Made by a program: the position numbers and the translations under genes. A DNA stretch of 64,000 nucleotides from Rosellinia necatrix (taxonomy: Eukaryota > Ascomycota > Sordariomycetes > Xylariales > Xylariaceae): assembly GCA_021209875.1 (NCBI GenBank), contig JAGYVD010000007.1, positions 1,674,001 to 1,738,000 of the forward strand. Direction: 5' to 3'. The notes beneath the pieces were generated by a model. It ran no database searches. It had not been told where the DNA came from and saw only the letters and a program-made list of their open reading frames with translations. Every line of letters begins with the position of its first letter. Position 1 is the stretch's first letter. Positions 22,321 to 34,510 of this stretch are shown piece by piece.

Positions 22321-25300
22321 TGTTAATAATCTTGTCGGCAACAATTACAACTATGTGTAGAGGATAAGGTAGAGAACCCGTCTTCGAAGATAGCCAGATA
22401 GGTTCAACTCGATGATCAGAATAGGCGAGCCTTCAACCTATATATCCTTCAAAAGCCTCCTCCGGGCCTCAAGAACCCTATGAGAGATTCATAGCGCCAG
22501 CGATCTCTTAACTCATCTAGTTAATCCCAGAATGAGCCATGAAGGATTCCAACCAAGTGAGCCACTCATGGTCAAACAGTCATGCCACGCGTAGTACCTA
22601 ACCTAGGACAATACGGCATCTGTAGGCTATTCTGATAGAAAGTACAAAGAGGCTAATTAGTCCTAGCCGAGGGAAAGACTGTGACGCGGATCAGATGACC
22701 GGGTGACGCCGGAGAGGGTCCACGACCAGACAAGGTGAACCGAGCTCGTAGAGTTCTCCCGTGCTTACGACAGGGGAAATAGGGCATAACTACAGATTGA
22801 TATTGCTAAATTACACTATAATTCTACATGGTATGGCTACCAACGTCGGTATTAAGGGTCAGAGCTTACCGTAAATAGCGAAGCTGAATATGCAGTTTGC
22901 TTAGACGGGTAGCACAAGCCAGAGACCAAGACCAGTTCCATAAACACAAGACTCAGCGGAGATGCCGAGTTGTGAAACGCCTCCTAGGTCATTGCTGACC
23001 TATGCAAAGTCACATCACCATGTGGCAAACTATACCCTACAGCAGGCCCAAGTATACCCAGCCCACGGTGTGGGGCATTTTTTCGGACTGCGAAAGCCCT
23101 GGTCTTTACCCCCGGCTCCGACCAGAATAAACGTTTTATACGGTTGGTGCGATTTGTCACAAAAAAACCGCCGAGACCCTTGTGAGAGAGTAACCTCTGT
23201 GAAAAGGCAAACTTGTCAGCTACTTGTTCCAGGCCACTTGTAGTAAGTCTAAAGATTAACTCAGCTGAAAAATAGGGACCGAACAAACACCGGGAAATAC
23301 ACGATCTGTATCATCACATCTCGTAATTACCTCACTTGGCAAAGTGACGTCGCGTAAGACCTTGCCGGTCTTGGCGCTCCACTTCCCCAGGCACAGGTCA
23401 GGTATGGGGCTGTTAGCTTACACTGGCATTGCACACGACAGATCTTAGACGAAGGGGCATAATTAATAATAGTATTAGGGCAAAACGAGAGAGATTATAG
23501 GGGGGAAACGCGTGATCCAACATGTTTGTCTAGTCAATGGAAGACTACCAGACGGGCGCTCATTATTATCTCACAAAAAAGGGGTAATTAAAGGGGCACC
23601 AATTATATTCTAGAACAGATAACTACATGGTTTTCTTTTACTCATTTTCATTTAGAACACACATCACTTCATGTAAGCTAGCCTCTATGCAAGTATTATA
23701 GTTATCGTAATCGATGGTAATTGTCGGTACTGGCTAGTTCATACTTGAGGTAACGGAGAGTGCCAGTTGACATAGGCAGCGTATGTCCTCCCATTCACAG
23801 GCATTACAAGCATTGATTATAGCGTTGGTAGCTTTGTACTCATCTCTATATCGATGCTGGTGATTAGAATATCAAAACCACCATGGGAAGTAAATAGCCA
23901 ATAGTAAAACACTATAATTCAGTTCGTCAACTCACAGGACAAGATAGATGGCACAAATCGCTATATAATTAGTATGTCAAACATTATTATTTAAAAATAG
24001 CCGAGGTATGGCGTATGGCGTATGGCCCTTTGGTGCATGCATATTTCTTGAGACGGCCATTTGGGGGAAATATGCTTTCCTATTAGTAGAACTGAACAAT
24101 ATCAAGACCATTATGGCTGAATGAGTAGCATAGTTCAGTTCATTTGAGGGGCTTAGTGCTCGTCGCTGAATATCAATATTTTCATTTTGAGCCACTGTAA
24201 GGTTTAGTAGCTTGGTTCTGGCCGACATCATCGCCAGTTGCGTGTAGCCATTTAGTTTGTTAAGCCAGCTTACGCAATATTCAGCAAGTCTACAGAACAT
24301 AGTTAAACCTTTCATAAGAGAAATAACTCATAGGTTGCGTAGTCTCAAGTAAGGGCGTCGATATAACGTGTGCACCAAATATGCGCGCTGCACCCCGAGA
24401 CGCGAGGCTTTACCACTACCACATGTTGCTGAGAACCAGAAATGCAAATCCCACCAAATCACTTGCTGATTTAGGTGCGCATATGCCGAAGCATGCAGAT
24501 GCGCTGCGACATGCACGTATGATGCCCCTTACACTAATGCGTCACGATGATCTGCCGTGGTAGATCATCGATTCAACGCTGCAGCCCCGTGGGGTATATG
24601 AGGCGTCGTGCCTTTAGAGTTGGCGGGCTGAAGTGGGCTGAAGATCGGTAGAATATCCGAACGCCCCTTACCCACGAGCCATATGCTCCCCTCGTGCAAA
24701 ACCAGGTACTTGGGTCGGAACTACGAGCGGCACAGCACAGGAGTTACCCGTACCTCTCCCCCCTGAGCGAGCCGGGAGATCGTTTCTTGCATAAACGGTA
24801 TTTCATAAGCATCGTTAATAAGCAAGCGTATCCGGGGAAGAAAGTATCCCCGATAGTGTTAGGACTATATTTGCGTAAAAAACTTAGGTATAGTGCGAAC
24901 TTCCCCTTTCTTTATACAGATTGATCTCAACGTTAGGTCTCGCCCTCGTTAGCCACAGTGGTGTGAGCTATCCGTAAAACACGGTAAATAATTCGAGGAC
25001 TTAGATTTCACCTTTCAATCACTCCCAATTGTGTCCGGTCCGTATTCCTTTTAAATATCGCCGTGTTAACTTCCCCACTCAGAATCTCGATATAGCCTTG
25101 CAAGTAGATTCTAGAAGTCGTGTTAGAGTCTCCAAGAGAGGGTGCAAATATTACTACTACTGCCTCCAGGGCTTCAAATTTGGGCTGAAAGTACCTTTAG
25201 GGTTCTAAATCTTTGATGGACATTTATATGTAACTCGCGCGGATGGTATAATGTTACCCTAAATCATTTTTTTCCCGGTGAATGAAGCGCCGTGAATGAT

Positions 25301-27296
25301 AGACACCTCTCTGATATCTGCCTCCGTCTCAGAAAGCCTTGGTCTTCTGTATACGGCAGCTAATTGGAGGGTTGCCTGGAATCTCTATGTTAAGATGAAA
25401 CTGCAAGATTGGTCTTGAGCTGCTGTTCGCAGCTGTCTCGCAAGACACTGGTAAATCGAGTGAGTTCATATATAAGCGTCAAAGTTATCCCCCTGACTTC
25501 TGAGTTCCGTCATGGCACTAAAGGTTATGAGGTCCAATAATACAATAATACAATCAACTATCCAGCTGTTCTTCATGATATAGCCCACTATTGTCATTGG
25601 ACCCCTATTGTCGGGATAGTCAACATAGGTTTAACGTCTCTCCGTAGTCGTATATTCAGGGACAACTTAGAGATTTCAGTGAGCACATAGATAGGCGCTG
25701 TTACCCATACAATATATGGTGGCCTTTCTTCAACATAGCTGCCGGCAGTAGGTATTTCTACGCGTCGCATCGTTCCACTGCATCGGAATTAGGGTACCCC
25801 GGGAGTTTATTTCCGATATACGATCGGGTTTATAGAATGGCGCATACTCGGATCTCCGATTCTCAATTGTGCTATTTGTGTAGTCGGCTAGAAATAATCG
25901 GTCGCAAATCGTCTAACTGGGGGTTTATCATCTCAGTTCTTTCGTTATGTCGAAACTTATTTCGGATTTCTGTTTTCACAGGCACATTTAAAAATCCCTC
26001 ATTTGCGATGACCTACACGCCCCTTAAGTAGGCCGTGTTCACCGGACCCGAGTACGCACGTGCCCCGTTACAGCCCTACATGAGAACACCGAGATTCCCG
26101 CTTATTATCGGAGCCTGCTCCGGTCCTCTAATCGGTGATTGGATTTGTTCTCATGGCGCTGTTTTGGAAAACTCAGCCAATTGAGTGTTGACGCCTGCGT
26201 TAGTGGCGCGTTAGGCAGCTTTGGCAGTACTCTTACATCGCCCATATTCATAAGTACGTTCATGACGATGCTATAGCTCATCCAAGGTCTAACGAGGCTC
26301 CTGGTTTGTAAACGCGTTGCTGAAGCCGCGACTATAATTACTATAAAACAGTGAGTGGTTGGTCAAGAGCACTCTGATATGAACAAGGCAGGATAGGTGG
26401 TGAACTGAATCCTCAGTCGAAAGGTGGCTCTCATAGTCCAGGCGACATCCTCAGGAACTGGAGCCACCTAATAACTCATCCGCCTTCCGATGAGACTAAT
26501 GGCATGATATATTCTAACAATGTACTTAGACTTAAAACCCTGAAGCTATCGTACTCGCTGCCATACTGATGGTGATAGCGTAGAATTAGAGTTAGATATA
26601 GGATATATTTTTGGTAACTAAGGCGATGAATATCGCCGCCCCTTGGCTTTCCTTCGGAGCCCTGCCCCTTCCGCGACCCCGGTCATTGTTCTTGAATTAA
26701 GACGACATATTTTGGGTCGGGTTTCGATAAGAGACTTTTTATTACGACGGCCTTCAAAATTGTTTCTTATTACTCTCTTTTCGCAGTTCAGGCTAAGAAC
26801 CATGCAATGAACTGCGGCGCATTACCGCAATCACGTCGCCATGACAGAGTAAATTAGGTGTTCAATAAACATAAAAATTACTTTGGGAGAGGTGGTGACT
26901 GTCGTTATGATTCCGGATAGGAATCTCAAAGTTATACAACTAAGCAATAAAACAGATTACGTATCCGACCCAGAACCGGCCTAGGTATGCGATGCCTCCC
27001 TCCGCCGTAGGATGCTATCGCGTTTCGCGAAACAAGCTATAGAAAAGCAACTGTACAAAAAGCTCAAACGTTGAAACTGGCAAAAACGGAGGGTATCGAG
27101 GCGCCCACCCTCTGCAGCCCCATCCAAACCCCAACGCCAAAATTCATGCTATCGTCATATGGTCCTATGCTAAGAACCAATAGGTCCTAAAAGCGAGAGT
27201 GTAGTGCTACTCAGTAACATCGAAATGCACGAAGAAAATGTTGGTGAAGGGCCGCCATCAACCAGATCCGGCACAACCAGACGGTGAGAAACGCGT
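22321..27296. other. 5-kb gene-poor region
   Basis: All open frames are short and lack recognisable motifs on both strands. No tRNA, LTR, inverted-repeat element or tandem array was found. Composition is mixed and not strongly AT-rich, so this is not an obvious RIP block. It separates the accessory left part from the conserved genes starting with Maf1. Confidence 0.45.
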
Positions 27297-28645
27297 TCAC
27301 ATCTCCATGCGAGCGGCGATGTCCTCACTCACGCCCCTTACGGAATGAAGGGCTACATCCTCGTCCGCAACCTCGCTCCCACTGTCGCTTTCCTCATACT
27401 GGTCACTCCCCTCTTCCTCGGTAGACGGGTCTTGCAAAGGATCGATATCAACGTCATCGTCGGGATTCCAAACGAGGTCCGGTTCATCACTATAAAAAAT
27501 TCGGAAATTAGAAATTACAACTTATCATGAATGGAGCCCATCCTCAAGGGTGTCAGAGGTGTGCCGGGGCGTAGCAGCAGGGATAAAGACAATCATGACG
27601 GGGGGAAGAGTGAAGAATGCGTACTCTTCGTCATCATATTCATCCTCGTCGGCGATTATACGACCGACAAGGTGCTCTCCAAGCCAAAACCTGGCACGCT
27701 TATTTGCGCCGAAACTACCAGCCAACGGGGCAGCGTGGCGTTTAACACTGTGGGTACTTCCTCGTTTATGTGGCGCTAAAGCAGGAGAGTTCATCACAAC
27801 CGGTAAGCCCCTGACATACAAGTAGGCGACTCGCCTCATCTTTTTATTGAAGAAGAAGTAGTGGAGGCGCCATATTGCAGCCTCGTCACCATCGAATGGA
27901 TCATCCGGTGGCTGATATGAGAAGACAGTGCAGTCCTGCAGTGTCATCTCTTTATCAAGCATATTCCACATATGAGGGCCCCAGGCAGGGCTGTTCACCG
28001 GGAATGCGTCCGCCGCCGCTGCGGTGGAAGGGGAGTTACCATAATCACGATACATGGACATCATATTTGGGGAAAGAAGTGAGGTCCCCTGCGGACGAAC
28101 GCTGTTTAATGTGCTATCGACGCTCGCCATGACATGGCGGAGATTTTTCTCTCGGCGGAAGTCTGTCGGGCGTAGGACATGTGAGAAATCGTAGTCCGGA
28201 TGACTGGCGTTTAAAGTCGCAATTAGGTAGGCAAACGTCCGTCGACTTGATATCTCACTGAGCGGGCCGAAAGGACTGGAGCGCGACAAGTTCAGCGATC
28301 CCGCCATTTCCTGCCTCAGTGGAGGAGATAAAGAAGCGCCAAACTTGAGAAGTGCGGCATGTTGTGACTCGAGGGAACACTCGATGGATTTATACAGCTT
28401 CTTATCGGAACCGGCTGCCTTCGTGGTATATAAATCGCACCCACCGGTGACCTTGCAATCGGGCGTACTGAAGTTGAGCGCCGAGGTAATGACGTCGAAA
28501 TCGCGGAGAGGTAGGAACTACATGCGACCGACGATTAGGAACCGGCGTGTGGCGCACTTCGGCATCTTGTGTGCATATGCGCACGCAGGTGCGCAGGCAG
28601 AGGCGCAGGCGTAGCCACGGACTATGAGAAGAAACGAACCTTCAT
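27297..28645 (-). CDS. maf1: Maf1, repressor of RNA polymerase III transcription
   Basis: Maf1 carries nutrient and stress signals to RNA polymerase III, binding its clamp and TFIIIB; it shuttles between cytoplasm and nucleus. Proposed exons (minus): 28645-28640 (only ATGAAG), 28517-27538, 27489-27297; 1179 nt, 392 aa. The N-terminus MK|FLPLRDFDVITSALNF, the segment GGCDLYTTKAAGSDKKLYKS, the conserved SPFGPLSEISSRRTFAYLIA and LNASHPDYDFSHVLRP are diagnostic. Without the micro-exon the codon after the nearest ATG is TAG, so the two-codon first exon decides the start. The acidic tail (DEPDLVWNPDDDVDIDPLQD) is separated by stops at 27,525; a 48-nt GC-AG intron (27537-27490) with a CTAAT branch site restores frame. 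If that intron is not spliced, the protein ends early without its acidic tail. Confidence 0.93.
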
Positions 28646-30207
28646 ATTGAATAGCTATTATTTAACGGCTGTCCGAATTAGATGCCGAATTAGATGCGGG
28701 TGATGGCGCGAGTGCGATATGTCATAGAGGTCCGGTCCAGTTACCGAATGTCCTTGTGTGGTGGAGGGCTGGTGGGACGGTGATGGGGACGGCGATGGAG
28801 ACGGTGGAGCGGTCGGATGACGTCGCGCGCTTGGGGATGGATGGGCGGTCAATCGAGGTGCGCCGATGGTTTGGACAATAACAACAATCCTCGACGCCGA
28901 GGCACAATATGGATGCTCGGGGCCGGGCGCAGAAATACTATGAAGGAAATGGCAATTGTCGTCTTGATAGGCCTTGCCTCGTCTTGGCCGCAAAGAGCCG
29001 GCACGTGTACGACGTACAAAGCGTTCCGGTTACCTTGGATAAGAAGCGGAACGGTTTAGACCACGAGGCATGTGACCATCTAGCAGGTACTGGGGCGAGA
29101 GCGCATGGTGCGATGATGCATACAGACCGGCAGAGGAACAAGGAGAACGAGGTGATTAGATGGGATAGGCAGCGTTGGTGGTAAAGAGTACAGATGATGG
29201 TAGTTGTAGATCGGCAAGTCTGACGCCGCCATCCAGGGGAAGAGCGAACGTGTGAACGTGCGAACGTGCAAGACGGGGCTTACGTGAGTGGGGCCCAGGT
29301 GTGTTGGATGCATAGATGGAGTGTGGACGCTCAAGCAGCTGTGATTGATCAGCTGCTGGTGCTGCTAGATTGGTGTGTCTGGCAATCCAATCTAGGCCAA
29401 GGAATGGCAGCTGCGCGCTGGCCAGCTGGGCAGCCCCCGGGTACCACACCCACAGTCCGCGCGCGCTCCTTCTGCCGGCCAGCACGCGCCCCCCACCGGT
29501 TGCGGACTGCCTCCCAACTTCCATACTTATGATAGCCCCCGCCGCCGTCCATCCCGGCAACCTCCACGCTAACGATAGCCTGGGAAATAGCAACAACCAA
29601 TTGCATCTTCGCCCAATCGCCCATTCCAAAAATCACGAATTAGAAAACGCCATTACGCCACGGGTGGCACTGGCGCCCTCTCGCATCGACTATACCCTCG
29701 AACCTGGCGCCATGATGTTGAAGGTAGGTGCCTCATTTGCCCTGGTTCCCTACTACCTACCGTCTGCTCCCTTCTAAGAATTGCGGGCGAATGATTTAAC
29801 GCCATCCTAAATGGTGCTTCTGCGACCAAATCTGGTTGGTTGCTTCGTCTGCGGGGCCCTCCATTCTCCCCAATTATATGTGTCGTGGTCCATATCCCGT
29901 GTTGTACAATTCGTGTTCGTCGATGTCTCGTCCTAAATCGCCACCGCAAGGCCCGCTATAGGCTTTATCTGGTGGGGGGAGTTGCTGGCAGTAACTCGAC
30001 CCGCCTCATGCCGGTATCGCGTGCGATTAAATAAGCCCAGTGGCCCGGAGATTATTTTCGATCTCGTCCATGTACTGTGAATATACTAAATGAGTATGTT
30101 TGCAAATATAAAGACATGATACCTTCCCGTCTTCCCATACGCCATGCAGCCAATCAACCAATCGATGAGCACCCGTATTTGCTTGCAGCAGGTTTACATG
30201 GGTATCG
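28646..30207. other. Intergenic region between Maf1 and AP-1 sigma
   Basis: Several overlapping short frames occur on both strands with biased composition but none resembles a known protein. The left end should contain the Maf1 promoter; a GC-rich CGCAGGCG-like run lies just inside at about 28,580-28,615. Confidence 0.4.
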
Positions 30208-30977
30208 TTACATGATCCGTGTCACATCATCATCGACCTGGCAGAAAGAAAATGCGCGTCAGCGGTCCGAAGACATACCGGGGTGCGCACGGGGGAGATG
30301 ATATATATGATCGAGGCACCGTCCAGATATAATATGAAATGGCCGGATCGCTTACCTCCATATCTTCCAACGAATCTTGCTGCCCTATACATCGTAGCAC
30401 GTTCTTCTTGCTACTCTCCTGGAGCTCGCCAGCTAGCAATATCTCGTCGAGAATATAATATGCTTTGGTAAATGAGAATATAATGTCGAGTTCGCATACA
30501 TTACCGTAATACTTGTCCATCTGCTCGACGTATCGGTGTATAATCTCGAGGGTGATCAGCTCGTTATCGTCGGACGAGCAGCCGGCTATAAAGAAGAGCG
30601 AGGCATAACGACGGTAGACAATCTTGGTATCTGTGTTGGGTGTCAGGGGTGGCCGTGGGTCGTATCGTCTGACGGGGGGCTAACGAACCTTTGTACTCGA
30701 GAAAGTTGCACATTCGAGTTCGTCTGGCAAGGACTAGCTGGGAGACGTCCTTGACGATCTTCGCCTTGTCCCTGGGAGACAGGGTGGTGAACCATTTTGC
30801 TAGACGCTGACGAGGGTAAATGATTAGTTCAGGGGTTGACGCTTCCGCCGACGGACACTGAAAGGTAATGTCCTACCACTTTGCCCTGCCGAGACAGCAG
30901 GATTAAGTAGCTATGATTTTGATTTAGTTCAAGGAGTCCAAAGATGACAAGTCGTCAGAGGCATACTTGATAGCCAT
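30208..30977 (-). CDS. aps1: AP-1 clathrin adaptor complex, sigma subunit
   Basis: Small (sigma) adaptin of the AP-1 complex, which sorts cargo into clathrin vesicles between trans-Golgi and endosomes. Exons (minus): 30977-30967, 30910-30877, 30806-30689, 30630-30356, 30237-30208; 468 nt, 155 aa, the usual length. The product begins [20 protein letters not shown], continues [20 protein letters not shown] and contains [35 protein letters not shown] and QDSLEDMEV. It ends DDDVTRIM. All introns are GT-AG and in phase. The first exon is only 11 nt and the second 34 nt. Cys and Phe in the sorting-motif pocket region look conserved. Confidence is very high because nearly every residue matches the family pattern. 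Confidence 0.96.
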
Positions 30978-32373
30978 GATGACGCGCTCACATCACCGAT
31001 GGTGCGAGGGACTTTAGACGGATTCGTGCTTGGTAACGAGAATAAGCGGTAACCGTGGTCGGGACGAAGTATAGTGGGAGCGAGTATGGAACGTTGGAGC
31101 TGGTCGGGTTCCAAGGTCAATGTTCTTGTTTGGTATCGGGGTTGGCGACGAGCTCACTGCCCCTGCCTGAGCAATGGTTGGGGGGGGCACTTTACCGTTG
31201 GCAGGTGTCATGTACTATGAGCGGCCCGATCCGGTCCGTCAATTCATATTAGTTATCTCCTATCAGGATCGAGTTATAGTTACCTACTTACCTAGGTACT
31301 GTTAGCTCTGCTACCTACGCTCCAATGAACTACGCATGTGGCCGGCTGCATCTGCGTCTGCATTTGCATGTCTGCATTCTAATGCATCACAAGCTGGATG
31401 GATGACCAATCATACAAATGAGATCGTCACTTTGGTCGAAGCGCGATAACATCAGATGGCCATTTGATATCACCATGAGGTTTACTTTCCCGTCCAACAC
31501 TACCTCCCTATAACTAGGTAGTAGTAGGTAGATACTCAAGTATGCAGGGTACAAGTGCCAAGTTATACTGCGTACGGCTAGGCATTGTGAGTTTCACATG
31601 CTCACCGCACATCTAAGTAGGTACTAAGTAGGTACTAAGTAGGTAGGTACCCAGGGCATGCATCATCTACACTGCCTGCCTAGTAGCTGCCTGTAGTCTG
31701 CTAGTAGGTAATCTCTGGCTCTCGGTACCTTGGAAATCGGGATGCAGCCCGGCAGTGCATCACATGTGGACAATGACAACATTTTCCCAAGTCATAACGT
31801 GCTGTAAGCAGGCGGCATCCATATAGTAGCCCGCGCGCGGGGGTTCTAGAATTCTTGCGGACCACCTTCCTAGGTCCTTCTTCCTAATTAACCTACCTGA
31901 GGTGAACTTATCCAGCGTCTGAACCCAGCTAGTCAATGCGCCTGCCTCATCCAATTCATAATTCATGTTGCAATCTCCGTTGATTATTAACTGTGCTTAC
32001 AAAGTACCCGCATCCTGTCCCTTCCGCACCACCTATTACCAATCTCAAGAGCGTGCATACGGTGCATCTATCGGTCATATTGGATCGCTCTCGGTTGCTT
32101 TTGGTCCATCCCAGGTTCTGCCAGACCCCGCCCTGTGACGGCCGGCCGGCTCGGGGAAGATAAATGAGCGGAAGCGTGTTCTTTCCCACCCCTCCAACTC
32201 GTTGTTGAGCCGGCATTATCGACAACCGCACTTACCCACATTTCATGTACGGCCTCCATATATCCTCGAGTCTGCCGAGAAAAAAAAAACTAGAAGAAAA
32301 AAAGGCCGCTCTGCATTGATCTCCAAAGCCGACCCTCCCAGCTCCTATAGTCTCCCTCACATCATCATCAACG
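30978..32373. other. Intergenic region with TAGGTA-type repeats
   Basis: No coding frame is supported. TAGGTAG/CTACCTA words cluster at about 31,500-31,530 and 31,615-31,655 (a degenerate GTAGGTACTAA tandem), with further copies near 31,705. The right end holds the promoter of the glutamate-cysteine ligase regulatory gene. Confidence 0.55.
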
Positions 32374-33324
32374 ATGACGCGGATAGTGTTATCGACCGGT
32401 AACATTGTGACGGACGGCCCGTCGCTTATCCGGAAACCTGGTGCCACGAGGTCCAATCTCGAACTTACAAATTCGCTGAGGAGCAGCTTCCAAGCCGCGC
32501 AACAGGACTACGCCTCTTATCCCCCAAGCAGAAATGGAAACGGGGCTCACGCTCACGGCAATGGGGGCTCGGTGAACGGGGATGGCCGGCCGGCGCTGGA
32601 TGCATGGACCGCCACCGAGGACTCGGTCTTGTATGTCCCACGGATCAACTGGGCGGCCGCGGGGCTGCAAGAAGACCGTGCGCAATACGAAATCACACTC
32701 AAGTTGTTCTTCCTACCCTCCGCGCCGGCGTCACAACGTGCAAGGTACGTCGAGGAGGCGTTGCGACTGGTACGGAAGGAGCTGCGGATAGAGCACATCG
32801 ATCTCCTGATCGTGTCGTTCCCCGGCGTGTCATTCGAGGGTGACTGCGAATGGCAGGCGGACAAGCTGAACGCGACCATGGGGAACGATGAGGAGGAGGT
32901 CATGACATGGTCTGCGTTGGAGAGCCTGTACGAGCAGGGGACCGTCAGCCGGCTGGGGATTGCCGAATTTGGTACCGAGAAGCTCCAGCGATTTATCAAC
33001 CATGTCAAGGTGCGGCCAGCTGTCGATCAGATCAACACCAAAGACTGCTGCAGCGTCCCTCCACCCTTGACTAAGCTCGCCAAGAGCGAGGGTATCGAGC
33101 TGCTGACTCATGGCGACTGTACCGACATACTGCCCAGTGGGACTTTGCGAGAATTGCTTGGGCATGGTGCACAGGGCGCCGGTGTTCTTGCTGACGACGA
33201 AAATGCGCAAAACGGCCTCCAGGGTAACCTCATTCCTCAATGGGTAGCCAAATATACCGCCTTCGTCAGCTATAGAGGCGTTATCGAGAACAAGGGTTAT
33301 TTCGCGGGGGCCGAGTTGGTATAG
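32374..33324 (+). CDS. Glutamate-cysteine ligase regulatory (modifier) subunit
   Basis: Single-exon gene, 316 aa. The product belongs to the aldo-keto-reductase fold family. This branch is the regulatory subunit that binds the catalytic glutamate-cysteine ligase, the first enzyme of glutathione synthesis, and tunes its feedback inhibition. Characteristic segments: KPGATRSNLELTNSLRSSFQ at the start, YVPRINW, ELRIEHIDLLIVSFPGVSFE, LGIAEFGTEKLQRFINHVKV, RPAVDQINTKDCC, SEGIELLTHGDC and GTLRELLGHGAQGAGVLA. It closes with WVAKYTAFVSYRGVIENKGY. A Gly/Asn/His-rich insert (about residues 52-72) is probably unstructured. The first ATG of the frame is preceded by a pyrimidine-rich leader. The name follows family resemblance; a plain aldo-keto reductase is much less likely. 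Confidence 0.9.
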   Translation: MTRIVLSTGNIVTDGPSLIRKPGATRSNLELTNSLRSSFQAAQQDYASYPPSRNGNGAHAHGNGGSVNGDGRPALDAWTATEDSVLYVPRINWAAAGLQEDRAQYEITLKLFFLPSAPASQRARYVEEALRLVRKELRIEHIDLLIVSFPGVSFEGDCEWQADKLNATMGNDEEEVMTWSALESLYEQGTVSRLGIAEFGTEKLQRFINHVKVRPAVDQINTKDCCSVPPPLTKLAKSEGIELLTHGDCTDILPSGTLRELLGHGAQGAGVLADDENAQNGLQGNLIPQWVAKYTAFVSYRGVIENKGYFAGAELV

Positions 33325-33673
33325 GCGTGGACCGTCAATCTACATTAACATGGTTTCCGATGGCGTTTTTTCTTTCCCGGGGCGCATGCCCGATTATATA
33401 TACATGATTGTTGGTCATAGTAACATCGAGCAGGTTGCATGAAAGACTGAGCGGCCAGCTTAAATACAGTGCTACCTAGGCTTACGCCTTTTCTTGACTT
33501 GAATACACCCATTGCACCCGTCACCTGCTTAGAGTATGCCTAAAGGAAGGGGCAGAACAAGTCGAGCGGGCATCAGCCGGCCTGCCTGGGAAATTATGGC
33601 AACGATATCGTGCATCACGATATTTCCATCATCACATTGACACTTGATTTTGCAAGGTGCAGTCCCAGTAGGA

Positions 33674-34510
33674 TTATCCTAGCATGCTTCTCTTCCGGCC
33701 TCGCATTCGAACGTCTTCCAGCTTTTTAAGCACTACAGGGGCTTGCTTGAACGCTTGCCTATACGCGCTTTCCAGCACGGCAGTGAACAGCTTTTCGGCG
33801 CGAGGATGTGTGCTAGCAAATGCTCTCTCCAGGACGTATAGGTCCACGGCGCGATCTTCCTCAGAGCTGCTCTGGCTTGCAAGCCCAAAATCAATAAGTA
33901 CAATCTCACCGTCCAGTAGACCATCGCCTCCTACGTGGTGTCCATTAGTGGGTTCCTTTTCCTTCCCCCATGGCCGCAGCATCATGTTGCTCGTCGTCAG
34001 ATCCCCGTGTACGATGCCAACCTTGTGCATGTGCCCTACGGCGGCGCCGATACGCCGGAGCAGTGCGACGAGATCGGCGTCTGCCTCGTTCGTGCCCTCG
34101 ACGATTGCATCGCCTGCTCTTCCTTCAGCACGCTCGGCGTCACGCCGCCGCCGTAGCCATTCATTGATAGGGGCGCGCACTGGACTTCCAGCCACCCATT
34201 CCATCATGAGCCAGCCTGCGCCCTCGTCGACGGCATAGACGGTAGGGACGGGCACGCCTTCGCGGCGGCATTTGGCGAGATTACGGGCTTCGGCGAGGAT
34301 GCGGTGACGGGTAAGCCGGGCGTCGAGGACGGGATGCCGCCAGGGCTTCGGGGGCCGGTATTTCAAGGCGCATGGGATGGAAGGGAGGAGGTATGTCGAT
34401 TTGTATAAGCGGCCTTCAGCGCCTTGGGTAATGAGCTCTGGTGGGGCGGAGGAGGGGTATTCCAAGATCGCGGGGAGGGGAAATTGATGCGCGGCATCGT
34501 CGGCTGCCAT
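33674..34510 (-). CDS. bud32: Bud32, EKC/KEOPS complex kinase/ATPase
   Basis: Atypical small protein kinase of the KEOPS/EKC complex, needed for the universal tRNA modification t6A and for telomere maintenance. Single exon, 278 aa from the ATG at 34510; a frame extending upstream lacks another ATG. Evidence: LITQGAEGRLYKSTYL (nucleotide loop), ALKYRPPKPWRHPVLDARLT, RILAEARNLAKCRREGVPVP, AGWLMMEWVAGSPVR, GIVHGDLTTSNMML (catalytic loop with Asp), VLIDFGLASQSSSEEDRAVD (metal-binding DFG) and a basic C-terminus RMRGRKRSML. The order and spacing match the family. A low-complexity Arg/Glu/Asp insert between about residues 137 and 165 is typical of filamentous fungi. No odd features. Confidence 0.95.
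   Translation of the reverse strand: MAADDAAHQFPLPAILEYPSSAPPELITQGAEGRLYKSTYLLPSIPCALKYRPPKPWRHPVLDARLTRHRILAEARNLAKCRREGVPVPTVYAVDEGAGWLMMEWVAGSPVRAPINEWLRRRRDAERAEGRAGDAIVEGTNEADADLVALLRRIGAAVGHMHKVGIVHGDLTTSNMMLRPWGKEKEPTNGHHVGGDGLLDGEIVLIDFGLASQSSSEEDRAVDLYVLERAFASTHPRAEKLFTAVLESAYRQAFKQAPVVLKKLEDVRMRGRKRSMLG

Noticed and set aside
22962..24924. Several 60-112 aa frames in the gene-poor region
   Set aside because: Overlapping on both strands, no motifs, no plausible splice-linked partners.
29156..29777. 157-aa minus and 135-aa plus frames between Maf1 and AP-1 sigma
   Set aside because: They overlap each other on opposite strands, with biased composition and no family features.
31615..31655. 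Regularly repeated GTAGGTACTAA, considered as a CRISPR-like array
   Set aside because: Units are about 12 bp with no spacers, and the organism is a fungus; it is a degenerate tandem repeat.
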